Origin: Amycolatopsis mediterranei
GTDB lineage: Bacteria > Actinomycetota > Actinomycetes > Mycobacteriales > Pseudonocardiaceae
DNA: 64,000 nt
NCBI RefSeq assembly: GCF_026017845.1
Contig: NZ_CP100416.1
Location: 5,820,906 to 5,884,905 of the forward strand
Direction: 5' to 3'
Both the position numbers and the translations under genes were made by a program. This document shows, one piece after another, positions 16,945 through 26,700 of the stretch (its first letter is position 1; each line of letters begins with the position of its first letter). Below the pieces are notes generated by a model that was given only the letters and a program-made list of their open reading frames with translations, ran no database searches and was not told where the DNA came from.

Positions 16945-18692
16945 CCCGCGAACTGCTCCCCGTGGCCGACAGCCGCCGGATCCGCGCCGTCCTCGGCGAA
17001 CTCGCCGGCCGGGCGAAAGGCCGGGCCGCGGCCGCGTTCGGCATGCTCGTGGCGGCCACCACGATCGGCCTGCTGACCGCGCCCCTGCTCGGCCGGGTCG
17101 TCGACCTGGTCGCCACGCGGCGGCCGGCCGCGGAGCTGGTCACGCCGATCGTGGGGCTGGTGCTCGTCGCGGTGGCGCAGGCGGTGGCGACCGCGCTCGG
17201 CGTGTCGCTGGTGGCGCGGCTGGGCGAAACGATCCTGGCCGAGCTGCGCGAACGCTTCGTCGAACGCGCGCTCGGCCTGCCGCTCGAACAACTCGAGCGC
17301 GCCGGTTCCGGTGACCTCACCGCCCGCGTGACGAACGACGTGTCGGTGGTCGCCGAGGGTGTCCGGCAGGCGCTGCCCGAGCTGGGGCGATCGGTGCTGA
17401 CGGTCGTCCTGACGCTCGGGGCGCTGGCCGTGCTCGACTGGCGGTTCCTGCTGGCCGCGCTGCTGGCCGTGCCGATCCAGCTGTGGACCGTGCGCTGGTA
17501 CGTGCCGCGCGCGAAGCCGTTGTACGCGGCCCAGCGCGAGGCGGTCGGGGCGCAACAGCAGCAGCTGCTGGACACCATCGGCGGCGCGAAGACGGTCCGG
17601 GCGTTCCGGCTGGCGGACACCCACCTCGAGCGCGTGCGGGACCGGTCCGACGCGGCCGTCTCACTGGCGTTGCGGGGAATCCGGCTGGTGACGCGGTTCT
17701 ACGCGCGGCTCAACCTGGCGGAGTTCGTCGGGCTGTCGGCGGTGCTGGCGCTCGGGTTCCTGCTGGTGGGCGCGGACGCGGTGACGGTCGGGGTCGCGAC
17801 GGCGGCGGCGCTGTACTTCCACAGCCTGTTCGGGCCGATCACGACGGCCCTGGCGCTGGTCGACGACGCCCAGGCGGCCGCGGCCGGCCTCGCGCGGCTG
17901 ATCGGCGTCGCCGACCAGCCGGCCGAGCCGTCGCCCGCGCAGCCGTCACGGCCGGTGGACGCGTCGGTGAAGACGGCGGGGATCGGTTACTCCTATGTGG
18001 ACGGTCATCCGGTGCTGCGGGACGTCGACCTCGGTGTCGCACCCGGCGAACGGGTGGCGCTGGTCGGCGCGAGCGGAGCCGGGAAGACGACGCTGGCCAA
18101 GCTGATCGCCGGCATCCACGCCCCCGACGAGGGGTCGGTCACGCTCGGCGGCGTGTCGCTGGACGAGCTGGGGCCGGAGGCCACGCGCCGGACGGTGGGG
18201 CTGATCAGCCAGGAGGTCCACGTCTTCGCGGGCCCGCTGGCCGAGGACTTGCGGCTGGCGCGGCCGTCGGCGACCGAGGCCGAGTTGCGGGCCGCGCTCG
18301 CGAAGGTGGGCGCGTTGACCTGGGTTTCGTCCCTCCCCGACGGGTTGGCCACCGTGGTCGGCGAAGGCGGCCACCAGCTGACGGTGACGCAGGCGCAGCA
18401 GCTGGCCCTGGCCCGGCTGGTGCTGGCCGACCCGCCCATCGCGATCCTCGACGAGGCCACGGCGGAGGCGGGCAGCGCGGGATCACGCGTCCTGGAGTCG
18501 GCGGCCGCGGCGGCGTTGGAGGGCCGCACGGCGCTGGTGGTGGCCCACCGCCTGACCCAGGCGGCGGCGTCCGACCGGATCGTGGTCCTCGACGCGGGAG
18601 CGGTGGTGGAGTCGGGAACCCACGAAGACCTGGTCGCCGCGGGCGGTCAGTACGCGAAGCTGTGGGAAGCCTGGTCCGGCCAGCGCGCCTGA
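16941..18692 (+). CDS. ABC exporter subunit 2 (TMD-NBD, degenerate signature)
   Basis: A 583-residue half-transporter partnering subunit 1. Walker A is intact (LVGASGAGKTTLAK, about residues 372-385) and so is Walker B with its catalytic Glu (IAILDEATAE). The signature is degenerate (LTVTQAQQLALARL in place of LSGGQ). The intact halves of the two proteins combine to give one functional composite site, as in other asymmetric heterodimeric exporters. It starts at ATG 16941 inside the end of subunit 1 (ATGA overlap). It ends convergently with mbtH, with a repeat array and a strong hairpin between. Confidence 0.87.
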   Translation: MTRELLPVADSRRIRAVLGELAGRAKGRAAAAFGMLVAATTIGLLTAPLLGRVVDLVATRRPAAELVTPIVGLVLVAVAQAVATALGVSLVARLGETILAELRERFVERALGLPLEQLERAGSGDLTARVTNDVSVVAEGVRQALPELGRSVLTVVLTLGALAVLDWRFLLAALLAVPIQLWTVRWYVPRAKPLYAAQREAVGAQQQQLLDTIGGAKTVRAFRLADTHLERVRDRSDAAVSLALRGIRLVTRFYARLNLAEFVGLSAVLALGFLLVGADAVTVGVATAAALYFHSLFGPITTALALVDDAQAAAAGLARLIGVADQPAEPSPAQPSRPVDASVKTAGIGYSYVDGHPVLRDVDLGVAPGERVALVGASGAGKTTLAKLIAGIHAPDEGSVTLGGVSLDELGPEATRRTVGLISQEVHVFAGPLAEDLRLARPSATEAELRAALAKVGALTWVSSLPDGLATVVGEGGHQLTVTQAQQLALARLVLADPPIAILDEATAEAGSAGSRVLESAAAAALEGRTALVVAHRLTQAAASDRIVVLDAGAVVESGTHEDLVAAGGQYAKLWEAWSGQRA

Positions 18693-18728
18693 CGCCGTGT
18701 CGTCCCGCCAATCACGCGAGTCGACCCT

Positions 18729-18924
18729 CCAGACACGCGTGTCGTCCGTCCAGACACGCGTGTCGTCCGTCCAGACACGCGTGTCGTCCGTTCCAGTACA
18801 CGGAAGTCGCGTGATCGAAGGCGGAGCTCGCGTGCCTGGAGGGTCGGGTTGCGTACTCAGGCGGTCGGATTGCGTGCCTGAAGGGACGACTCGCGTGCCC
18901 AGACGGACGACACGCGTGCCTGGA
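18729..18924. repeat. 21-bp tandem repeats with degenerate inverted copies
   Basis: Three perfect head-to-tail copies of a 21-bp unit lie at 18729-18749, 18750-18770 and 18771-18791. Each is built around the palindrome GACACGCGTGTC. About 110 bp further on, 18902-18924 contains a near-perfect copy in the opposite orientation, with looser copies between (cores such as ACTCGCGTG). The stretch lies between convergent genes and encodes nothing convincing. Confidence 0.85.
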
Positions 18925-18927
18925 AAG

Positions 18928-18965
18928 ACGACACGCCGGAAGTCGTTGGGCTTCCGGCGTGTCGT
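18928..18965. terminator. Bidirectional hairpin terminator between ABC exporter and mbtH
   Basis: Perfect 15-bp stem (ACGACACGCCGGAAG at 18928-18942 with its complement at 18951-18965) and an 8-nt loop. It sits between the convergent stops at 18692 and 18977. There is no U-tract, as is usual in high-GC actinobacteria. Confidence 0.75.
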
Positions 18966-18976
18966 GCGGGAGGTGG

Positions 18977-19186
18977 TCAGGCGTCCATGGCGTCGGCCAG
19001 GGACTTGGGGCGCATGTCCGTCCAGTTCGCTTCCACGTGGTCCAGGCAGGACTGGCGGGCGGCGGGGCCGAAGGTGACCGTCCAGCCGGGTGGGACGTCG
19101 TTGGGCTCCGGCCACAGGCTGTGCTGGTTTTCGGCGTTGACGAGGACGAGGTACGTCCCGGACGGGTCTTCGAACGGGTTGGTCAT
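18977..19186 (-). CDS. MbtH-like NRPS accessory protein
   Basis: A 69-residue MbtH-family protein, which binds and activates adenylation domains. The family signature is complete: NPFEDPSGTYLVLVNAENQHSLWP, then the DVPPGW turn and the C-terminal NWTDMRPKSL. It lies 11 bp downstream of the receptor gene, so it belongs to the iron-box-controlled receptor transcript. It is the only MbtH in the window and is expected to serve the five A domains of the large NRPS. Confidence 0.95.
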   Translation of the reverse strand: MTNPFEDPSGTYLVLVNAENQHSLWPEPNDVPPGWTVTFGPAARQSCLDHVEANWTDMRPKSLADAMDA

Positions 19187-19197
19187 CGCGGGCCTCC

Positions 19198-20223
19198 TCA
19201 GGCGGTGATGTCCGTGCGGGCACCCTTCACCAGCGCGGTCAGCTTCTCGATGACCGGCGTGGCGAGCAGGTGGTTGAAGCGCGGCTCGGCCGACCAGTCG
19301 CCGAGTTGCCCGGCCTTGACCGCGGGCAGCTGGTTCCAGGTCGGGAACTGCGTCATCTGGGCGCGCGGCAGCGCGTACGAGCGCGAGTCGGTCAGGATCA
19401 GGTCCGCCGGATACTTGCCCGCCTGCTCCCAGGACAGCTGCTCCCAGTAGTCCTCGCTGCCGCCGCCGGAGACGATGTCCAGGCCGAGTTCGCGGTAGTA
19501 CGCGAGGTCGGCGAAGTAGTCCGGCTTCGCGATGTACAGACCGTCCTTGTCGCCGTACAGCACGAGGACCTTGAGCCCGGCCTTCTCCTTGGCCGCCGCA
19601 CGCAGGTCTTCCGACGCCTTGGCGAAGTCGTCCTTGGCCTTCTTCATGGTGTCCGAGTTCGCGTCACCGCCCAGTGCGACGGCCAGCTGCGAGTAGCGCT
19701 CGATCACCTTGGGCAGCGTGACCTTGTACTCCGACAGCGCGACGATCGGCGCGATCTGCTGCACCTTGGGGCCGAGGTCGTCGGTGAGCACCCACATGTC
19801 CGTCGGTTTGGTGCCGGTCAGGCCGGTGACGACCAGGTCCGGCTTCAGCGCGGCGAACTTCTCCATGCTGAAGTCGTCCCAGGCGTTGCCGATCGAGGTG
19901 ACGGCGTTCAGGTCGATGTTGCCGGCCTGGATTTCCTTGCCACCGCCTGCCGTCTTCTGCGGGCCGAACACGCCGACCGGACGGATGCCGTAGTCCCAGA
20001 GCGCCGCGGCCGAGCTGGCGTAGGCCACCACCCGCGCGGGACGCTGGTCGCGCGCGGCCTTCTGACCGCGGTCGTCGGTGAACTCCCACGGGCCGGTGGT
20101 GCCGCCGGCCGCCGGCTTGCCGCCGCTGCCGCACGCGGTGAGGGCCGCGGCGGCCGCGACGCCGCCCGCCCCGATCAGGAATCCGCGCCGGCTGAGCCCG
20201 GCAGCGCCTTGGAACACGGACAT
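19198..20223 (-). CDS. Ferric-siderophore ABC transporter substrate-binding lipoprotein (Tat type)
   Basis: A 341-residue FepB/FhuD-class receptor. The N-terminus has a twin-arginine motif (LSRRGFLIGAGG) followed by a lipobox (LTACGSGG), so it is exported folded and then lipid-anchored. The mature fold shows RPARVVAYASSAAALWDYGIRPVGVFG, FSMEKFAALKPDLVVTG and LILTDSRSYA. ATG at 20223 is chosen because AAAGG lies 6 bp upstream; a GTG two codons earlier is possible. The promoter region carries a 15/19 iron box. Its permeases and ATPase are encoded at 38.9-41.8 kb. Confidence 0.92.
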   Translation of the reverse strand: MSVFQGAAGLSRRGFLIGAGGVAAAAALTACGSGGKPAAGGTTGPWEFTDDRGQKAARDQRPARVVAYASSAAALWDYGIRPVGVFGPQKTAGGGKEIQAGNIDLNAVTSIGNAWDDFSMEKFAALKPDLVVTGLTGTKPTDMWVLTDDLGPKVQQIAPIVALSEYKVTLPKVIERYSQLAVALGGDANSDTMKKAKDDFAKASEDLRAAAKEKAGLKVLVLYGDKDGLYIAKPDYFADLAYYRELGLDIVSGGGSEDYWEQLSWEQAGKYPADLILTDSRSYALPRAQMTQFPTWNQLPAVKAGQLGDWSAEPRFNHLLATPVIEKLTALVKGARTDITA

Positions 20224-20290
20224 GAGCACCTTTCGAGAGCTTTCGGGGGTCCGGGTGCCGGAGCCGCAGGCCCGGACGTACCAGCCAGAC

Positions 20291-20309
20291 TTAGGATAGG
20301 CATACCTTA
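20291..20309. promoter_or_regulatory. Iron box before the siderophore receptor
   Basis: TTAGGATAGGCATACCTTA matches the DtxR/IdeR consensus at 15 of 19 positions. It lies 68 bp upstream of the receptor ATG and drives receptor-mbtH separately from the NRPS-panD transcript. Confidence 0.8.
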
Positions 20310-20352
20310 TTTAAGACAGCCTCGCAAAAGCAACCGCCGGGCCTGCGCTGTG

Positions 20353-20766
20353 TCAACGCCCACGGCCGGACAGCTGCGCCGCCGCGCCGGGCACCGGCTC
20401 GGCCGGGTCGTGTCCCAGGTGGACCTGCCGGTTGTCCGCGTCCACGTGCACCACCCGCGGCCGGTGCCTGGCGCGCTCGGACTCGTGGACCTGCGCGTAG
20501 GTGATGATGATGACCAGGTCGCCGGGGTGCACGAGGTGCGCGGCCGCGCCGTTGACGCCGATCACGCCGGAGCCCGGCTCGCCGGTGATGGCGTAGGTCT
20601 CCAGCCGGGCGCCGTTGGTGATGTCGACGACCTGGACCTGCTCGCCTTCGACGATGTCCGCGGCGGCCATCAGGTCCGCGTCGATGGTCAGCGAGCCGAC
20701 GTAGTGCAGGTCGGCCTGGGTGACGGTGGCGCGGTGGATCTTGGCGTTCATCAGGGTGCGGTGCAC
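20353..20766 (-). CDS. panD: Aspartate 1-decarboxylase, beta-alanine supply for the NRPS
   Basis: A 137-residue PanD, the pyruvoyl enzyme making beta-alanine from L-aspartate. The start is GTG at 20764-20766. It places the self-cleavage Gly24-Ser25 (YVGSLTID) at exactly the numbering used for characterised PanD proteins. The substrate/pyruvoyl environment is present (KIHRATVTQADL, TNGARLETYAITGE, GVIGVNGAAAHLVHPGDLVIIITY). The start is only 2 bp after the NRPS TAG stop, whose GGAG supplies the ribosome site, so the genes are translationally coupled. This dedicated copy most likely feeds beta-alanine into the peptide, matching the unusual A4 code. A housekeeping role in pantothenate synthesis is less likely given the position. 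Confidence 0.93.
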   Translation of the reverse strand: MHRTLMNAKIHRATVTQADLHYVGSLTIDADLMAAADIVEGEQVQVVDITNGARLETYAITGEPGSGVIGVNGAAAHLVHPGDLVIIITYAQVHESERARHRPRVVHVDADNRQVHLGHDPAEPVPGAAAQLSGRGR

Positions 20767-20768
20767 GG

Positions 20769-23700
20769 CTACTCCGGGTTTCGGGTCGACAGCGCGGCCA
20801 GCCCGGCCGCGGTGGGGGTACGGAAGAACTCGGCGATGGGCAATTCGGTCCCGAGCCGCTCGGTGATCCGGTTGCGCAGGACCACCAGCAGCATCGAGTG
20901 GCCGCCGAGGGTGAACAGGTCGTCGTCGGCGCCGACCGCGGCGACGTCCAGCACCTCCGCGAAGATCTCGCAGAGGGCTTGCTCGAGCGGCGTCTCCGGC
21001 GCCCGGCCGCGAGCCGCGACGTCGGGCACCGGGAGCGCCGCCTTGTCCAGCTTCCCGTTGGGTGTCACGGGAAACGCGTCCACCGGGACGATCGCCGCGG
21101 GCACCATGTACTCCGGCAGCGACCGGGCGGCGAACTCCCGCAACCGCGCGGGATCCGCGGTCGCCGGGGTGACGTAGGCGACCAGCCGCTTGTCCCGGTC
21201 TTCGCGGACGACGACCAGGGCCTGCGTGACGTCGTCGTGGCGGGCCAGTGCCGTCTCGATTTCGCCGGGTTCGATCCGGAAGCCGCGGATCTTGACCTGG
21301 TCGTCGGTGCGGCCGAGGTATTCCAGCTGCCCGTCCGGCCGCCACCGCACGAGGTCGCCGGTGCGGTACATCCGCTCGCCCGGCTCGAACGGCGAGGCGA
21401 CGAACCGGTCCGCGGTGAGGCCCGGCCGCCCGTGGTAGCCGCGGGCCAGCCCGGCGCCGGCCAGGTACAGCTCGCCCGGCACGCCCGCCGGGACCGGCGA
21501 AAGCCCGCCGTCGAGGACGTACGCCCGCGTGTTGTGCACCGGGCGCCCGATCACCGGCCGGTCGGCGTCGCCGAACCGGCCGACCAGCGCGTCCACCGTG
21601 GCCTCGGTGGGGCCGTAGAGGTTGTACGCCTGGGTGCCCGGCATCGACGACAGCGTCTCCCACAGGGTCTGCGACACGGCTTCACCGCCGACGCCGACCA
21701 CGCCGAGGGCGCACCGGCCGGCCGAGATCACCCCGGCCGCGGCCAGCTGCGCGAAGTGCGACGGCGTGAGTTCGAGGAAGTCGAGCCCGCGTTCGCGCAC
21801 CACCGCCGCCAGCCGGTCCGGGTCGCGGCGGGTGTCGTCGTCGACGACGTGCACCTCGTGCCCGTCGAGCAGCCACAGCTGCGGCTGCCAGGACGCGTCG
21901 AAGAAGAACGCCCACGCGTGCCCGACCCGCAGCCGCCGCCCGCCCGCCGCGGCGACGGCCGGTCGGTACAGCGTCTCGCGGTGGCTGTGGAACAGGTTGA
22001 CGAGCCCGGAGTGCGGGATGACCACACCCTTGGGCTTGCCCGTCGAGCCCGAGGTGTAGAGCACGTACGCCGGGTTCGCGGGCGAAGGCGGGATCAGTGT
22101 CGCGTCACTGTCCACAATGTCCTCGACGAGCAAGGCGCCAGGAACGACCGAAGCCAGCGAACGGCTCGTGAGCACCAGCGCGGGATCGGCGTCGGCGAGG
22201 ATCGCCGAGATCCGTTCCAGGGGCTGGTCCGGATCCACCGGCAGGTAGGCCGCGCCCGTCTTGAACACGCCGAAGATCGCCTCGACGACCGCCGCCGACC
22301 GCGGCAGGACCAGCGCCACGACCTTCTCCGGTCCAGCCCCCTGGGACGCCAGCCACCGGGCGAGGCGGTCGGTCCGCGCGGCGAACTCCGCGAAGGTGAC
22401 GCTCGAGGACGCGTCGCTCAGCGCGGTCGCGTCCGGGGTGGCCGCGACCTGGCCGGCCAGCCGATCCAGGACCGTCGGCGCCGGGAGGGTCAGCGGCGCC
22501 CCGGCACCCCAGTCGCGCAGGATCCGTTCCCGCTCACCGGGGTCGAGGACGTCGATCCGGCTCAGCGGCCGGTCCGGGTCCGCGACGACCGCCGCCATCA
22601 CCCGGACCAGGCGCTCGGTGAGCGTCCGGGCCGTCGGCTCGTCGAACAGGTCGAGGCTGTATTCGAGGTCGCCGTCGATGCCGTCGGCCGTTTCGACGAG
22701 GTCGAACGACAGGTCGAACTTCGCCTGCCGCAGCCCGGTGTCCCGGTAGGCCGCGTCGAGCCCGAGCAACCGATCCGGCTCCGAGCCCGAGTGGTAGACC
22801 GCGAGCATGACCTGGAACAGCGGGTGCCGCGCCAAGGATCGGGGCGGGTTGAGCAGCTCGACGAGGTGCTCGAACGGCAGGTCCTGGTGGGCGTACGCGG
22901 CCAGGTCGGCCTCGCGGACGCGGTCGAGGAGCTGCCGGAACGTCGGGTCGCCGCCGGTGTCGGTCCGCAGGACGAGGGTGTTGACGAAGAACCCGGCGAG
23001 GTCTTCGAGGGCGTGATCCGGGCGGCCGGCCACCGGCGTCCCCAGGGGGATGTCCGTGCCCGCGCCGAGCCGGGTCAGCAGGGCGGCCAGCACCGCCTGC
23101 ACGACCATGAACGTGCTGGTGTCGCTGCGGTGGGCCAGCTCCCGGAGTCCGTTGTGGACGGAAGCGGGCACGGTGAACGGCACGGCGGCGCCGCGGCCGG
23201 TCGAGCGTGCCGGGCGCGGCCGGTCGGCGGGGAGGGCCAGCTCGTCGGGGAGGCCCGCGAGGGTGTCACGCCAGAACGCCGCCTGACGGCCGAGGAGGCT
23301 GTCCGGATCGTCGGCGCGGCCGAACATTTGCCGCTGCCAAAGCGTGTAGTCCGCGTACTGCACCGGCAATGGCGTCCATTGTGGACGTTCACCGCCGAGC
23401 CGCGCGGCGTACGCGGTGTCGAGGTCCCGCTTCAGCGGCGGCAGCGACCAGCCGTCGCCCGCGATGTGGTGCACCAGCAGCACGAACACGTGCCGCTCCG
23501 GCCCGGCCGAGACGAGCGTGGCCCGGATCGGGATTTCGGCGTCGAGGGTGAAGCAGTACGACGCCGCGGCGGTGACGCGCTCGTCGAGGTCGGCAGCCGT
23601 CTCGGTGACCAGCACGGGGTCGGCCCGATCGAGGATGACCTGGCGGGGCGTGCCCTGCTCCTCGACCAGGAGCGTCCGGAGGACCTCGTGCCGCGCCACG

Positions 23701-26700
23701 ACGTCACCCAAGGCGGCTCGCAGCGCGTCGGTGTCGACCGGGCCGGTCAACTCCCAGGCCCAGGGGATGTTGTAGGTCGCGGACAGCCCGTCCAGGCGGT
23801 CGAGGAACCACAGCCGCTGCTGCGCGAACGACAGCGGCAGGACGTCCGGCCGCGGGGCGGGGACCAGCGCCGGACGGCGGCCCCGGCCCGGATCCAGGGC
23901 TTCGGCGAGCCGGCCCGGGGTCGGCGCGTCGAACACCGCCCGGATCGGCACCTCGACGCCGAGCAACGCGCGGATCCGGCTGACCAGCCGCGTCGCCAGG
24001 AGGGAATGCCCACCGAGGGCGAAGAACCCGTCGTCCGGGCCGACCGCCGCAACGCCGAGGACGTCGGCGAACAGCTCGCACAACGCCTGCTCGGCCGGGG
24101 TCCGCGCGGCCCGGCCGGACGCGCGGACCTGCGGGTCGGGCAGGGCGGCGCGGTCGAGCTTGCCGTTGGCGTTCACCGGCAGCTCGGGCAGGACGACGAT
24201 CGCCGACGGCACCAGGTACTCCGGCAGCCGCGCGGCGAGCGACGCCCGCAGCGCGACCGGGTCACCCGACGGCGCCACGTAGGCGATCAGCCGGTTCTCC
24301 CGGGCGATCACGACCGCGCGCGCCACCGAGGCGCCGGCCCTCAGCGCGGCTTCCACCTCACCCGGCTCGACGCGGAACCCGCGGATCTTGATCTGCTGGT
24401 CGGAGCGGCCGAGGAACTGAAGTGTCCCGTCGGGCCGGCGGCGGACGAGGTCGCCGGTGCGGTACATCCGCTCCCCCGGCTCGAACGGCGAGGCGACGAA
24501 CCGTTCGGCGGTGAGCGCCGGCCGGCCGAGGTAGCCTCGCGCGAGTCCGGCACCGGCGAGGTACAGCTCGCCGCGTACGCCCGGTGGCACCGGCCGCAAC
24601 GCGGCATCGAGGACGTACGTTCGGGTGTTCGCGATCGGCCGCCCGATCGCTACCGGCCCGCAGACCTGGGCCAGGCTGTCGCCCGCGACTTCCGAACAGC
24701 CGTAGAGGTTGACCAGTTTCGCCGACGGCCACCGCCGGGCCACCTTCTCGGCGAGAACGTCCGAAAGCGGCTCGCCACTGGTGATCCAGGTGGTCACCGC
24801 GTCGAACGCCCCGGCCGACGCGTCTTCGGCGAAGCTGTCGAGGAGGCTCGGGACCACGGTGAGCACCTGAGCGCCGGACTCGCGGACGAATTCGGCCAGG
24901 GCCATCGGGTCGGTGGCCGTCGCGTCGTCGGCGAGGACCACCGGGTCGCCCGCGACCAGGCCGCCGAGCAGCTCGGTCGAGCCGTCGATGAACGTCAGCG
25001 CGCTCTTGGCCACGCGCACGCCGGGCCCGAGCGCCGAGCGGCCCCAGTGCAGCCGGTTGGCCAGGGCTCGCTGGGTTCCCGCAACGGCCTTCGGGCGTCC
25101 GGTGGAGCCCGACGTGAAGATCACGTACGCCGGGTGGTCCGGGCTGATCGGCGGCCAGGCCGGTTCCGGCCCGGTCTCCCCCGGCCGGACGAGCCGGTCC
25201 CCGAAGCCGTCCTCCGCGATGACCAGGTGCGGTGCCGCGTCGGCGAGCATCAGCTCGAGGCGCTCGGCCGGGTGGTTCAGGTCCAGGGGCAGGTAGGCGG
25301 CGCCGATCTTGAGCACCGCCAGCAGCGCGACGACCAGCTCGACCGACCGCGGCAGCGCGACCGCGACCACGCGCTCCGGGCCCGCTCCCCGCGCGAGCAG
25401 CGCCCGGGCGAGGACCGTGGCCCGCGTCTCCAGTTCGGCGTAGGTGAGCCGCTCGGAGCCGAACACCAACGCCAGAGCGTCCGGTGTCCGGGTGACCTGG
25501 GCGGCGAACAGCCCGGCGGGCGTCTCCGCGGGCAGGGGGATCGCGGGGTCGGCGGCGAGCTGGTCGCGCTCGACGCCGGTGAGCAGGTCGACGGCGCCGA
25601 TCCGCGTGTCCGGGTCGGCGACGACGGCGGCCAGGAGCGTCCGCAGCCGCTCCAGGATCGCCTCGACACTCGCGCGGTCGAAGACGTCGGTGTTGTACTC
25701 GGCGGTGCCGCGGATCCCGGCCCGGTGCCCGGGCCGCTCGCCGACGAAGAACGTGAGGTCGGCGCGGGCGGTGCCGGTGCGGACGGGCTCCTCCGCGACG
25801 GTGAGGCCCGGCAGCGCGAGGTCGGCGACGGCGTTGTTCTGCCAGGCCAGCATGGTCTGGAACAGCGGGTGGTAGGCGAGCGACCGGACCGGGTTCAGGG
25901 CTTCGACCAGGCGCTCGAACGGGACGTCCTGGTGGGCGTAGGCGTCGAGGCTGCGGTCCCGGACCCGGGCGACGAGCTCGCGGAACGACGGGTCGCCGCC
26001 GGTGTCCACGCGCAGGACCAGGGTGTTGACGAAGAACCCGACGAGGTCGTCGAGCGCGGCGTCGGTGCGACCGGCGATGGACGTGCCGAGCGGGATGTCG
26101 GTGCCCGCACCGAGCCGGGTGAGCACCGCGGTGAGCCCGGCGTGCACGACCATGAACACGCTCGCGCCGCAGGTGCGGGCCAGCTCGACGAGTCCACTGT
26201 GGAGTTCCGCGTCCCAGCCGAAGGCGAACTGCTCGCCGCGGTAGGACGCTTCCGCCGGGTGCGGCCGGTCGGTGGGCAGCTCGATCCGCTCCGGCAGGCC
26301 GGCGAGGGCTTCGCGCCAGTAGGCCAGCTGGGGCTCGATCACCGGCTCGCCGAGGACGTCGCGCTGCCACAGCGTGTAGTCCGCGTACTGCACCGGCAAC
26401 GCCGTCCACTGTGGAGCATCACCGGCCTGGCGGGCGGTGTAGGCCGTCGCGAGGTCACGCCACAGCGGCGCGGTCGACCACCCGTCGGAGGCGATGTGGT
26501 GGAACACCAGCACCAGGACGTGTTCGCGGGCGCCCAGCCGGAGCAGCTGCGCCCGCAGCGGGATCTCCGCCTCGAGCTCGAACACCGTCGCGGCCGCTTC
26601 GGACACCGCGTCGGCGAGCGTGGCCTCGGTGACCGCGCGGATCGGCAGCGGGATGGTGACGTCGCCGAGGACGAGCTGCCGGGCCTCGCCGTCGATCTCG

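Noticed and set aside
18729..18791. A CRISPR or att array in the 21-bp repeats.
   Set aside because: The units are contiguous with no spacers and no integrase nearby; it is a plain tandem repeat.
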